Source: Hirudo medicinalis (Eukaryota; Annelida; Clitellata; Hirudinida; Hirudinidae). From it: a stretch of DNA of 64,000 bases. The DNA lies in NCBI GenBank assembly GCA_011800805.1, contig MPNW01000199.1, positions 23,030 to 87,029 of the forward strand. Direction: 5' to 3'. The translations under genes and the position numbers were made by a program. The notes under the pieces are model-generated. The model saw only the letters and a program-made list of their open reading frames with translations, had not been told where the DNA came from and did not search any database. This document shows positions 50,585-63,104 of this stretch, in pieces (positions within the stretch are counted from its first letter, which is position 1; each line of letters opens with the position of its first letter).

Positions 50585-53500
50585 TCAGACCGTTTTGCAG
50601 ATACCACTTTTCTTTCCGGTTGCTCCAGGTGGTATCACGTGATCAACCTCTTCCGAATTGCTGTGAAGGGTCAAGGTGACCGAGCTTCTTTTGGTCTTTG
50701 GAGAGGAAAACTTGAAGATGGATGATCTTTCATTTTTCGGAGCCGACTTCGGGGAGGTCTTGGCAGATTGACCGATGTCGATGGACTGAGTTCCCACGGT
50801 CGAGCCGAGTGGCTTCGAATTGAGACGGCAAAAACCGCCGGCCTTACCAGGGCCAACAGGTTTACAGTTTGGGGCCCGAATCTGGTTCAGAGGGGGCAAA
50901 CTGTTACGTGAGGACTGACGGTTAGGTGCTGGGAAATTCCTGAAAGGCACTGACATTGACTGGTGGAGAGGGTTTGGGGTGGATGACGGTGTGGCATGGT
51001 TTGGGGTGGAATTCTTTGTGCGATTGGAAATATTTGGAGAGCCCGGGATCTTTGAGTTTGGAAATATGTTGACTTTTCTGAGAACAGGACTGGGTAGACT
51101 ATTCAGTAGGCTGGAGGAAATTGAAGACTTTCCAGGTGAGCCGTTTTGAGCTGGAGCTGCCATAGAGGTAGCAGAAGTGCCAAGTGCTGTCTGTAATGTC
51201 AGGTTTGAGTTATGATTGAATCGAGTGGAATTGACATCAGTGCTTCCAAAGTCTCTGCTTTCCCTGCGTTGCCGATTTTTCTCAGGTGCACGTTGGTGAC
51301 CTGAAAGTCGTGGACGCAAATGACTTTCTCTTGCTTTGATGCTACTTTTGGTCATGTTTGTTCGACCGCTTTCTGATATCTTGTCCGATCCTCTGTTGAT
51401 TGGCTCTTCAGGATTAAGTTTTAGTGCTTTGGAGTTGACGTTCCTATTTAGGAGTGCCGTGTATTCGGGACCTTCATCGTCTTTCCTGGTGGTTGCAGAA
51501 TTACTTTGCAATCCTTGACCCGATGTCTCGAAAACAAAGAAGGAAGACAGTGACGACTCGTCCATGCTTCTTCCGAGGGCATCTGTGAGGCAGGCCGATG
51601 AACTTTCGAAGAGCGATTCAGCCTTTTCATCGGAATCGGGAGAAAGCGACAGACACGAAACCGATTCGGAGTTGGGCGGAGACATCTCCATGCCAGAGAC
51701 GAGGTCTCTTAGAAACAACTGAGAGTTGAGACCTGAAGGATCTTGAGAAAGGAGGAATCCAAACGCGTTGAGGAACTTGGACGATTCAGACAGGATCACA
51801 TCTTTTTGTTGCTCACCTTCTTCGGTATCTGAGAGAATGGCATTTTTGGGATAGTTTTTCCTGAGTTCCATCGGCTTTACAATGGTTTCTCGGAGGGGTT
51901 TGCTGAGACTGGCATAATCGCCACATTCGTCCTCGAAGATGTTCTGACCTTCATGGTTATTGATCGAATCTGCCCAAATTCCTCGGTCCATTCTCAACGT
52001 CCAAGGGCACGAGAAAGAAGCCTCACTCTCATTGGTAGAACCGTTTGTTTTATCGGCTCCATAGTTGAAGCAGTTGCTATTGTCTGTCTTTGTGCCGCTC
52101 CATCTCGAGATCGGTTCGTCACTGGTATTGATATTTCCATTCGATTCGATGGCTTCATCCACATCCTCTGCAATTACACGATCGATCGGCACCAGTCGAG
52201 CCACGGTGGCGTTCTTGATCCTGTAGGTGGCAGTTGTCGGAAACCCGCAATCCGGGGATGTGACTTGCGTGAATTGACCTTGGCCTTCATCGAGACTGTC
52301 GTCGAATCGATGTTCAGCGCCACCAGTGCTTTCGGAATTGAAACTGAACCTCGCTGTTTGTCTGACTCTGTCTTTGAGATGACGTCGCTTGGAGCAGAAA
52401 TCCTCTACTTTGATTTCCTCAGTGGAACTTCTGTCCACTGGGTTGGAGTAATGTCCTGGTGAGTAGTAGAAGGAACTAGAAAGAGGCGCCAATGAAGGAC
52501 TGGAGAAAGTGGTCTTGGAGGGCTGACAGATCCCTTCGAAAGTGGAAAAGGCAGAATAAAGAGATGCCGATGTGTTCGATTCTCTTGCTTCCGAGTTGAT
52601 GTTGGATTTCTTGAGATTCTGATATGGATGCTCTCTGAACTCCTCTCTGCGGTGGTGATGATGATGATGAAAACTTCGTTATCTTGATGACCGTGTCGCT
52701 GATCCTGATTATGATCTTTGTAACCTTGGTGATTCGAGTGGTGACAATGGTGATGGAACTCATCTGGGACTTGGTCGTAATGTGCATCCATTTTTACGTT
52801 ATCATCATCATCGTCGTCGTCGTCGCCTTCACAATTTTCGAATTCGTTCATTCCAACAACAGCAACACCATTTCCAGAGGAACGATTAAACTGAGAGTCT
52901 CCTGTCCTCAAGTCCAATTCTTTGTCTTCTGCCAATCTAACGAGAGGTCGCTCCTGATAAACTTCATCGTACAGAGCGCTGTAGGCCGATCCGTAGCAGG
53001 CTGCGCTATCGTCGTTGCCGCGACCACACCGGCTGCACGAGCAGTCATCTATTAGCCAGTCGTTGGCTAACCAGTGGCTCAGAGAATCGACATTGTAGTA
53101 ATCATTCTCTAGTCCTTGCTTCTCAAGCCGACAATTTTCCGTGCCTTCATCGGCGACCGAATGGCGACAACAGCGAGTCGTCGATTGTAGTAGCTGCAGA
53201 CGGCGTAGCGAGGCTATGGCTTGGCCGATGATGGGCGGATGGGTGTGGAAGAAAAAAAGTTCCGATTGACCTTGTTTGAGTTGACTTGAGTCCTGCTGGT
53301 CGCTGATGGAAGAGATGAAGGTGGAAACTGGATTCTTCCCGGTGGATGGTCGGTTGATGAGGTAGTTGATTGGTTCAATCATCACTTGCTGGAGGGAATT
53401 CAATCCTTTTGACTGCATTCAATTGTATAATGGTCATGATGTTTGCGGCATGAGATTTATATGCTAAGTTATAATTTTTATAATATATAGTTGATATATA

Positions 53501-54080
53501 AATAATAATACTAATACAAATTATTACTAATAGGGATACATAATAATAATAACATATTTTATGGTATCGTATAAATATATGTGAATCACATTTGGTAGTA
53601 ATCGCTTTGAAGTTATCAGTTAGTCATCATCTTTAACATCATCATCGACGTCGTCATCGTCGTCATCATCATCATCATCATCGCAATGCCAACCTGACTT
53701 GACCAATTATCGAGGGCCTCCTTAAGTCTCCTGTTGTCAGTTTCCAAGGCAGAAACACGTTCAACAAGGCTCGAACAATCAGATTTCAACTTCTGCCATT
53801 TTTGGGATGAATGTTCAGATGAACAACAATAATAACATGTAAAAATGTAAACAAATAAATAATAATTATCAAAATATTATTATATAATAATTATATAAAT
53901 GATAACGATGAACGATGATTATGAAAATTGATTATTATTATCATGTATTAATAATGTCGGTATGGGTTTGCATGAAAACATTACCACCAACAACGCCATT
54001 GGTACTATGTTAACGCAGAAATATTTTAAAATCAATAATTAATTATATAAGTTATTTATTATTATTATTATTATTATTAA

Positions 54081-54111
<31 letters not shown>

Positions 54112-54542
54112 ATTATTATTATTATTATCAATAACTTGCTGTGGCTCAGCTGCAGGAGGACATAAATTATGTTGATTAATTGCTTGGAAGGTGACTAATC
54201 ATGTGCCATCCACCATTACCATGTACATTTGTACATCTCATGAATAATGGATCATGCATACATTAGGAGAATAGTCTTTTCCACGATGATAATGATAATG
54301 ATGGTCTTGATTGTGACGGTCTTGATGATGATGATCCTGATGATGATGGCCTTGATGATGACAGTCTCGATGATGAAGGTAATGCTGGTGATGGTGATAA
54401 CGGTGATGATAGTGACGATGAAGTTAATTAGCCAATAATAAATACGGAGGAAGGAGACTTGTTGGATGCAAGTTGATCGTGCGCCTGTGAAAATATCGAA
54501 TTACAACAGGGAATCTTACCAGGGCTGATTGACAAGACGAAC

Positions 54543-54582
<40 letters not shown>

Positions 54583-57500
54583 GGAGGAGGAGGAGGAGGA
54601 GGAGGAGGAGATATTCTTATGAGAATGATAGATTATTGAGAAGAAGACTGCGATGGTGATAATTCCAAAATAATGCTGACTTGAATTGAATTGAAGTCGT
54701 AAAAAAATACATTACCGTATTAAAAATATCACATTAACAAGCTCTAAACAATGCACGTAAACACTACATTAACATAAATAAACAGATGGACACATCGAAG
54801 AGGCGATGGATGAACGCTGACGTCATCGTCACTTAGCATCACGTGATTCAAGCAGCAAGTCTGACTTTTTGCGACAGGAGGACTTTGAAGAGTTGGCAGG
54901 TGAGTTTATCAAGGTACTTCTCATATCTCTTCCTCTGGTTCTTCATGTCTTCAATCAGCCTCTGTCGTTCCGACCTCAATCGCGACAATCGGCTTCTGAC
55001 TGCTGCAGTCGCTTCGATGGTTTTGTCGATCATGAGGCCGTCGTCGTCATCGTCCTCGTCTGCATATTCATCTGTTTGACCTTCAAGATCTGTATTGTGT
55101 CTGAAATTATTATTAGTCGTAAAAAGAATTAATTATTGTTAATAATAATTAATAATAATAATAATAATTAATAATAATAATTAACTTTAGTAGAATTATT
55201 TTAAATGAAATTATTGCTACAAATTAATACTTATTAAAACAAATTATTACAGTTAAGTGGAATTTTAAAAAGATGACTAACAAGAGTTAGCAATGTTTGG
55301 ATATTCATCGATACAATCATTGTATATTAATTGCATGTATTATTATTTTGTTGTTGCTAATGAATATTCAATGAAGTGAGGAGAGGTGTTCGACATTAAG
55401 ACTCCTTCCTCAAATTAATGTGGCTAAATTACAACGCAATGTTTCAACAAAAACTAAACATTTAACACAAAAAACAGAGAATAATAACAATAAAACGCAT
55501 AGAATATTAAACAAAGAACATTGCACTCTTTCAAGTAGACGATATTGGAGATAGTCCTAAATGAGCAGCTCGTACCTTCTCGTGAATGAGTCCTTCAAAT
55601 TAAAATTCTTTGGTCCACTGACCCGAACGGGCGATATTACATCTACTCGTTATTTTATCTATGCACCCGCATATCTATGGATTATTTTATCTATTGACTA
55701 ATATTACATCTATGCATTGAAATTGAGTCGATATTATGCGTGGCTTTATTGTTGCATTGGTGTTGCCAATATTTTTACATTTTCATGAAAATATCAGTAA
55801 ATTGTAAACTTAATATTTTTAATAACAATCATAATTATTATTACTTAATCACGTTTGTGGATTCATGATTCATCGTAATTAAAAATAAACATTTGAACAA
55901 CATGTTCAACAATGCCATCGTTTAGAATTAATAATTTATTAGAAATAATTAATATTAATAATATTTTCAAAATAAAAGTTTGTTACTTTTAACTAGGGCT
56001 GTGACTTTTAGCGATTAATTAATCGATTAATCGTTAAATCGTTAATTTATTTCAACTAATGAATTTCTGTTCAACGATTAATCGAAGATTCCAGCATATA
56101 CCCAGTATACTCTCTCTCAGTATATAACCCACTAAATAATAATGACAGTAAACAATATGGCGGCAGAAAGTAATCGAGTTATTAGATGTAATTCTATGTC
56201 GGGTCGATTACATGAAAATGATTTTTGTTCTGTCAGGCCCGGTGGTCAAAAGCACCTGTTGTATAGTTGTGCTTTGCCATTGTTATCGTCGGTAACCAGA
56301 CAGCTGTATAATAATAATATTATATATGCACATGGCAGTTGCGCACGCAGAGGATTGCGCACGTGACAATTGCACACAACTGAACACAGAAATATTATGG
56401 CGAAAAGGTATGCGAAATTAAAACAGGGTAAACAGGCAAGTGACTTGAATAATCTTAAATTTACAGAAACCCTCGCAATAAATACAAATTATTTCAAATT
56501 AGCCTCAAAAAACGAAGTTTATCTTGCTCTTCTTGATAATCCTGTTCAATGAGAGCAACCTGGTCATGAAGAGCTTCATATTTCTTCTTCTTTACCTCTG
56601 GAAGTCCTACTCTGGATTTTTCCAACGTGTATTTGTGGCAAAGGCCAATGTAGCAAGGGATTTTAACTTCAATGTCTGATTCAAACTCAATTTTCAAGCA
56701 AACACTATTAACATTTCTGATGAGACTTTGGCACAAGCGCAAATAACATCCTCTGCGTTTGGTAAAGCAACGTTAACTGCACAGATAGAGGCCTTTTCAA
56801 AATCAATCACGACTTTTTGCGGAGCCAGGCTTAGATGCAGATACTTCAGCATTTCAAGCATTTTAGAATAAGTTGGCAAATTTTTTCTTTGTAAAAGAAA
56901 GTAGATGCAAGGAGGATAAGAATTACCAACTTTGGCTTGTCAGGTGCAAAGTTCCTACACAAGCTATTATTTATAACTGCGCTAAATAAACGACGAATTA
57001 ATGTTTTAAACGAATTCAAAATAATTCAATTACACTCGTCACAAATTTGAATATTCACGCATCAAAATGCAATTTTGAATAATTTGAGTTTACTTTGTCG
57101 CGGAAACTTATCGTTGTTGTTAACGAACTTGTTGGTCACTCATTTCTCAAAAGGATGTTGAAAGCACTGATGAGCTGCAACGTTGTAAAGTGGAGAAAAG
57201 AGTTGCTGAATCACTTGATCCACTCAATGGTGGAAGCCCAATGAACATAGACATTATTAGTTGGCCTTACTTGCCAAGACTGTACTTATCAAATCTCTTG
57301 AATGCCTCATGAATCCGAATGGATGTGAAGGCACTTCTTAAACGCTCTATATTTATATAGCGCCCCTACCCGAGGGCGCTCCCTGGCGGTGCAGGCTGGG
57401 TTGGGAACACGACACATTACGACTGTTGCCATTACGACCGCATGCAGGAACGCAACCCATTCGGCCAACAGCTGCGCAAACCAGATACCTCGGTTCCATG

Positions 57501-58554
57501 TGAAGGATTATTTAGCTCTGCTGGTTACACTGTAATTTGTAACATTTGTAATCGTGATTTGTAACCGTTAAATTGTTAAAAAGACACGTTCATCATGCAC
57601 TGTTAACATTCTCGTGTGTTCGCGAAGTTATCTGACGACATTTGAGTGGCAAAACACTTGTGGGGTTTCATGAACTTTAGCTAATAAATCATAAGTTTGT
57701 GGATTTCAGAAGTTTTTGTGTTTTAATCGAAATTAATTATTAATTATTAATCGTTCATTTCCCAAAAGTTAACTTTTAAACAAAATTAATCATTCCCAGT
57801 CCTACTTTTAACCTAATAATTACAAATGATTTATGACGTCACTGGCACGTCCTGTAGCCAAACTCGGTCAGTGTCCCGGTTTTTATGATCGGCACCGGTT
57901 TATTGACTTGGCAGGAACGTGAAGAATGGCCATGAAACTATTGATGGCCGATGCTATTTATTGACTTACACAATGACCGTCGCCATCTTGAAAGTGATGA
58001 TGACGACGACGTAGAAGATGGTTTCCAATTGAAATGATCGTGGTTTGTGTTAAATGAGCTAATAATGATATTGTAATGATAATGTTGATAAATAATAATA
58101 AATTACTCGATGATGAAATAAATGAATATTGGCTGTATTGTACATTACCAGCGATTACCAATTAACAATAGCCAGTTCGCCTAGGCTCTACAAGAGAGTT
58201 CTGTAAACAGATTGCAAACTCAAAATTTAAAAAAATCAAATTAAAATAATCGTGATAAAATAGAGCAACAAGTTACAATGACAACGACAACAACAATAAA
58301 AAATATTCAACGAATCTCATTTTGTCGTCAGTCTGCATCCCAACATCGACAAGTGTAATACAATCGGACGATTGAATGAATTGCCTTCAACGATGCATTC
58401 ACGAATTCACTCACCTCTTCAATTCACTCGCACGTGGTGACCGCCCGCCATTGATCTCGTGACCACCCACATCACAAACCACGTGATCGGACGATGCGAC
58501 GGAACCGGAAATCGCTCTCTGCTCGACTTCCGCCGGAAATTTCAAGTCGGACAT
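50585..58554 (-). CDS. Unidentified coiled-coil / Ser-rich protein, frameshifted in last exon
   Basis: Proposed exons: 58554-58415 (ATG, MSDLKFPAEVEQ, ending AGAG|GTGAGT), 55100-54884 (acidic run, then coiled coil RLRSERQRLIEDMKNQRKRY), 53792-53694 (coiled coil, SLVERVSALETDNRRLKEAL) and a last exon 53412-50585. Phases agree across the junctions. The last exon is open from 53412 to about 52673 in one frame, and from about 52680 to the stop at 50585 in another; the switch is at an A4 run (52670-52673) next to an ATG/GTG microsatellite, where one extra base would join them. The peptide before the switch (DAHYDQVPDEF, HHHCHHSN) and after it (REEFREHPYQNLKKSN) both look coding. Joined length would be about 1094 residues. 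The C-terminal half is Ser/Pro-rich and basic (LNSLPSPVLRKVNIFPNSK, SSIFKFSSPKTKRSS), as in some microtubule- or actin-associated proteins, but no family was recognised. The donor at 54883 is weak. Confidence 0.68.
54541..54612. repeat. (ATG)n / (AGG)n microsatellite
   Basis: About 13 ATG units followed by about nine GAG units in an intron of the coiled-coil gene. Confidence 0.95.
56494..56880 (-). pseudogene. MULE-type transposase fragment inside the hAT element
   Basis: The minus strand encodes LSLAPQKVVIDFEKASICAV with ALPNAEDVICAC, then, in a shifted frame, LCQSLIRNVNSVCLKIEFES. The order DFE.A....., C..., QS..R, and GL..Y-like residues fits the catalytic core of Mutator-like transposases (Asp of DFE, C/H motif). 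It is broken by a frameshift and has no terminal repeats of its own. Confidence 0.6.
57345..57470 (-). repeat. SINE copy 3, inserted in the hAT transposase
   Basis: Reverse orientation: the A-box end (TTCGGCCAACA) is at 57470, the tail TATATAGCGCCCC at about 57351-57366. The GC-rich tail is well preserved. It splits the hAT C-terminal coding sequence, so it is younger than the hAT element. Confidence 0.85.
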
Positions 58555-58608
58555 GGTTCTGACCTTGCACTCTCACTGGAGTAAACTTGCACTTCTCCGT
58601 GACCTGGA

Positions 58609-58652
<44 letters not shown>

Positions 58653-59482
58653 GATGATGATGACGAGACGACGACGATGATGATGATGACGACGACGACA
58701 ATGAAGATAAGATTGATATAAAAGGGTTCATCACTTAATCATCAACAATAGCCAGTTCGCCGACGTTGATGGCGAGCTTGGTGTTGATGAAGACGATGAT
58801 GGCGTCTGTTCTAACGTGCTGTTATGCAATGGTAACTCAATCCTGAACATATAAACATCATCCCAGACCAGCTACGGAGTCAATAGGCTTGTAACATCTC
58901 AGTCATCATCACAATCGTCATTACTATCATCATCATCATCACCAGCAGCATCACTATCATCATCTTCATCATCAACAATATCTTCATCATCATCATCGTC
59001 ATCAGTAAAGGTTCACTGACGTCGTAATCGTCTTGGCTGCATATTCTTTATTTAGTGTCTTTGTTGATGATTAATCCACTCATTTCGTTTGATTGCCGAC
59101 GCTCCCTTGAGTCAGCGGCAGCTGATGATGATAATGATGACGACTACGACGATGATGATGATGTTGATGATATTATAATAACGGTCATGATTGAGGTGAT
59201 GATGACGACGACGACGACGATGACTGTGATTGCTTTGTTGTAATCTTGGTAATAAATGCCAATAAATGCATTAAATGCTTCTTTGTTGACAAATTTATTC
59301 TTAAAAAGAATTGCATCGTCAAAAATTGGGTCAATCCAGAATCCCGAAGAAGTTGTTTGTTTTTTGTGTCAGGTGATCAGGTTATCTCGACTAATGTTGG
59401 GAGGGGAACTCACTTAAATGTGCAAGTGCTGTTTATTGGCCTAATAATTTTAATGTTTGTGATATTAAATAATAATTTGGAC

Positions 59483-59522
<40 letters not shown>

Positions 59523-60560
59523 ATAATAATAATATTATTATTATTATTATTAACAAGCGCAGATTGGCCGAATGGCTTGCGTTCCTGCATACGGCGGTAA
59601 TGTGTCGTAATGTTCGAAACCCAGCCTGTTCTGCCAGGGAGCACCCTTGGGAAGGAGCGCTATATAAATGGCTGACAAAAGCTCCTCTGAAGCTATGTAT
59701 ATGACGCTATATAAATGAAATACATTTTAATAACAATACTAATAATAATAATAATAATAATAATAAAATAAAACAACAACTCAATCAACTACTCACCACT
59801 CTATAAAACAGGACGAGATAAAATACTCAACATTTTCAATGGCATCGCTCGGGGCCGATAATAACAAGAAATCATAGAAAAATAAGTAACGAGAAAGCAA
59901 AGAAAAATAAAAGATGAATAGCAAAGAATAATAATTGATAAGAAAACATAGAACACAGAACCTCATGCGTCCTTCATTATCGGCTGTTAACTTTGGAATG
60001 CAGCAAAAAAAGGAAGAAACGAAATTTTTGTCTACGACTTCCAAGATATAATGGAAAAACATTGATTGTCAGAGGATGAATGATGGAATGAGGAGGGAAG
60101 GGAGGTGGTGAAGGTTATGGAAATTATCATATTAATACACTTATTATTATTATTATTATTATTATTTTTTTTTTTTTTTAATTTTTATTGAGCCCATATT
60201 AACATCCAAAAAACCATCGCACTTGCAAAACCTCATCAATGTCTTTAAAGTCCTCAAACGGGCCCGTGAAAACCCAAGGACTGTATAACTATATTATATA
60301 ACTATGTATAACTGTATTATATAACTATATATAACTATATTATATATATAATATATATACATATATATATATATATATTATTCTATATATAACTACATAC
60401 TATAACTTTAAACAACCACAAAAATGAGTTTTTGAAATGAATTAGTGTCACGTGAATGTTCTCCTTGGCCTTCTCCTCCTCCTTTCTCTCCAGGCATTGA
60501 TTCTGAAGATCTTCCAGATTCTGTGGGTCTCCAGCAGAGTTCTTATTGAAGTCCACATCA
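58555..60560. other. Intergenic region upstream of the coiled-coil gene
   Basis: The first bases should carry the promoter of the coiled-coil gene. The rest is microsatellite: GAT/GAC at 58612-58700, ATC at 58925-59010, GAT/GAC at 59124-59222, ATT/AAT around 59478-59552 and 59735-59768, (TTA)n then poly-T at 60140-60180, and an AT-rich TATATA stretch at 60285-60400, plus SINE copy 4. A 20-base sequence containing AATAGCCAGTTCGCC occurs at both 58166-58182 and 58747-58763. No gene was found. Confidence 0.55.
59553..59727 (+). repeat. SINE copy 4 (most complete tail)
   Basis: A box TTGGCCGAATGG, B box GTTCGAAACCC, tail GGGAAGGAGCGCTATATAA, then a second end GACGCTATATAAATGAAATA. The doubled tail is also present in copy 1. 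It is preceded by an ATT/AAT microsatellite. Confidence 0.85.
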
Positions 60561-60569
60561 AAAACCTTT

Positions 60570-61440
60570 TCGGAAGGCCTATTTTTTCCACGAGCTCCAC
60601 GTTTCCAATGAGATTGCACCCCTCCAGTTGTTGATGAAGACAGTGGCAATCGCCTCCATTTGACCAGAGTGCTGTCTTGGATTATTCTGTCTCATCCATC
60701 GATGAATGTCAGTGATGTTGTATTTGGTGTTCTTGAATTGGTGAACTCTGTCAAGATCCATGTTATCTGACACCACGGTAACGACACATACAATAACATA
60801 CAATATAGCAACTTCACATACAAGTAACATACAATGTAGCGTTCACCATTCCATGCGCATAAGTCAGGGATTTTTGTCCCTTTGAATGTGGGAATTCGAG
60901 GTTCCCTCTCCGCTAAATATCTCATTTGCGTCAGAACCGTCTCAAGCATCTGCACTGTGGAGTCGTGCCTCGTATGGCGGGAGCCTCAGTGCTCGGACAC
61001 TTCTGGACGATGTGGGCGAGAGACTCCATCTCACCGCAATCGGCAGCGCAAACTGTGTTGGACATTGGTGTCCTCCTCGAGGCACGTAGTCTATTGAAGA
61101 GCGTCGCTGACCGAACTTGTGCGAGAACACGTTTGGAGTGTCCTCTGGTAGCAGGAGCCATTTTAGAACTTACTTCCTAATTGCAACATCATCAGAATTT
61201 AACGACTTGAGACTGATTGTTCGAAGGTGAGGAAATGAACGAGACTGGGGAGCAGATGGGTCCTTAAGATATAAACTCTCTGGCATGGCACGAGAGGAGC
61301 CCGCGAAATCGAGTGAAGGCCTTTTTGGATTCTGTCGGCCAATGATGCAAATTGCATTCGAGGTCCAATCTGAACTCCTAAGTACTTGTACGTGTCCACT
61401 ATGGAGAGTGCCCTGATGTCCTCATCCTGCAGTTTCGGGT
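60570..61440 (-). pseudogene. LINE fragment with zinc knuckle and restriction-like endonuclease
   Basis: In order along the minus strand, in several frames: DTYKYLGVQIGPRM and ISRAPLVPCQRVYILRTHLL (C-terminal part of the RT region, 61199-61399), ADCGEMESLAHIVQKCPSTE (CCHC-like finger, about 61050), then KIPDLCAWNGERYIV and DNMDLDRVHQFKNTKYN (PD...D...K nuclease core, 60690-60890). This order is that of R2-group non-LTR elements. The reading frame is broken by a duplicated AT-rich insertion between the nuclease motifs (about 60780-60840), so it is dead. Confidence 0.75.
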
Positions 61441-61538
61441 ACGGCTCTGGGTTTACAATCCATCGTCATTTCCACGGGATGACCTCATTTCTCAGACCTC
61501 AGGCTGGGTTCATGGTGAGTCCAATCAGCAATCGGCTT

Positions 61539-62116
61539 TCATGGTATTAACTCAATTTCTTTATTAAAATTGTCACTCATGGTTCCTAAAGCTCCAACTA
61601 CAACTGCTACAACTTTTGTCTTGACATTCCATATTCTAGAAATTTCTATCTGCAGATCTTTGTATTTCAAACTCTTCTCTGTCTCTTTTTTCAACAGATT
61701 CACGTCGTCAGGTACTGCCACATCCACAATCAAGCAATTTTGTTCAGGATTATTAAGTCAGGCCTGTTTGCAGGAATCGTCCTGTCTGTTGATATTGTTT
61801 TATCCCACATAATTACATTGTCCTCCACCTTTGTAACTTTTTTGGACTCATGCATGTAATACTTTTCTGTCACTGGGAGATTAAGACTTTTGCAAATTTG
61901 CCGGTTTATGTAGCCCTCCACCTTGTCGTGCCTCTGTAGGTACTCCACTGGTGCAAGGACCTCACATCCAGCAACTATGTGACTGATGTGCTCCTCGGCT
62001 TTTAAACTTAATCTTCCATTAGTGAGCCACTTCACACTTAATTCTTTGTTTATGTGAGCTCCCTCTAAATGTTTGAAAAATTTTCCATGGAATGACTTGC
62101 TTGCTATCTTTGACAT
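61539..62116 (-). pseudogene. Second LINE tail with restriction-like endonuclease
   Basis: Two overlapping frames read HISHIVAGCEVLAPVEYLQR, ICKSLNLPVTEKYY, NRPDLIILN (62116-61730) and then LIVDVAVPDDVNLLKKETEK, VVVGALGTM (to 61539). The sequence of a Cys/His finger followed by RPD...VDVA.P.D...KE.EK..KY is the C-terminal nuclease module of a distinct LINE group common in cnidarians, flatworms and annelids. There is a frameshift near 61740 and the first finger cysteines are missing. It lies directly upstream of, and in the same orientation as, the fragment at 60570-61440. Confidence 0.75.
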
Positions 62117-62159
62117 TATAACGTCAAAGGATATAATAATAATTATTATTGTTATCTTA

Positions 62160-62304
62160 TTATTATTATTATAATAATTATATTGTATATTATAATAATT
62201 ATATTGTATATTATAATAATTATATTGTATATTATAATAATTATATTGTATATTATATTATATATAATAATTATTATTATCATTGTCGTTGTTGTTGTTG
62301 TTGT

Positions 62305-62335
<31 letters not shown>

Positions 62336-62336
62336 A
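62160..62336. repeat. 20-bp AT tandem array followed by (GTT)n
   Basis: Four units of about 20 bp (TATTATAATAATTATATTG) at 62165-62255, then GTT trinucleotides at 62283-62336. Confidence 0.9.
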
Positions 62337-62586
62337 AACTTTGAAAGAATGAACTAAAGAAAAGGTTGAAAATCAAATTTTAAGCCTTGTCGTCCAAAGA
62401 ATCTCCTAAACTGAACCAATAAAAGGACACGTGAATAACTGTAAATACATTATGAATATTAATGTAACAATAACGACAATCACGTAATAATATTAATTGT
62501 TCAAAAAAATAGTTATTTTCACAACTTTTCTTAATTATTGCTTGGCTCTTCATCCACCCATCCCTCCAACCATCCATCGATCCATC

Positions 62587-62620
<34 letters not shown>

Positions 62621-62778
62621 GCCATCACCATCGTTATCGTCAACGCATTTTCATTGTCCTGTGTTTTTATGAAAAAGTATTTTTAGATTTAAATGGATTT
62701 AAAAAATTCTTTTTAATCTCAAAATAATGAATCATTCTTTTGCACAAGGTGTGAACGTAGGAACTCATTTATCACACT

Positions 62779-62926
62779 CTCAACCATCCATCCATCCATC
62801 CATCCATCCATCCATCCGTCCGTCCTTCCATCAATCCGTCCGTCCTTCCATCAATCCATCCATCCATCCGTCCGTCCGTCCTTCCATCCATCCATCCATC
62901 CATCCATCCATCCACACACCACTCCA
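62779..62926. repeat. (CATC)n/(CGTC)n tetranucleotide repeat
   Basis: CCAT, CCGT and CCTT tetranucleotides over about 145 bases; it yields WMDG-like runs when read in reverse but is not coding. Confidence 0.95.
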
Positions 62927-62973
62927 TAACAGAATACATTTTGTCGCTGTTCACACCTCCACAACAAGTACAT

Positions 62974-63104
62974 ACGTTGGTGANGAATGGGTTGCGTTCC
63001 TGCATGCGGTCGTAATAGCAACAGTCGTAATGTGTCGTGTTCGCAACCCAGCCTGCACCTCCAGGGAGCGCCCTCGGGTAGGGGCGCTATATAAATGGTA
63101 GATC
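62974..63104 (+). repeat. SINE copy 5
   Basis: Has GAATGGGTTGCGTTCC, B box GTTCGCAACCC and tail GGGGCGCTATATAAATGG. One undetermined base (N at 62983) lies in the A box. Among the copies it is one of the least diverged. Confidence 0.85.

Larger units (their letters stand above)
55994..57804 (+). mobile_element. hAT-superfamily DNA transposon, decayed, with intact target duplication
   Basis: An 8-bp direct repeat CTTTTAAC occurs immediately outside both ends (55986-55993 and 57805-57812), the size produced by hAT insertion. Ends are TAGGGCTGTGA and, inverted, TAGGACTGGGA. Inside, plus-strand fragments read SWPYLPRLYLSNLL (about 57260-57300) and TSVPCEGLFSSAGYTV (57488-57535), the dimerisation region of hAT transposases. 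These two are separated by a SINE in the opposite orientation. Subterminal AATCGATTAATCG repeats are at the left. The element lies in the first intron of the coiled-coil gene. Confidence 0.85.

Noticed and set aside
62152..62376. Poly-Thr and Tyr/Asn-rich open frames
   Set aside because: Produced by AT tandem units and GTT microsatellite; no codon bias or splice context.
62727..63101. Open frame with Ser-Ile-His-Pro repeats
   Set aside because: Product of the CATC tetranucleotide repeat and the SINE.
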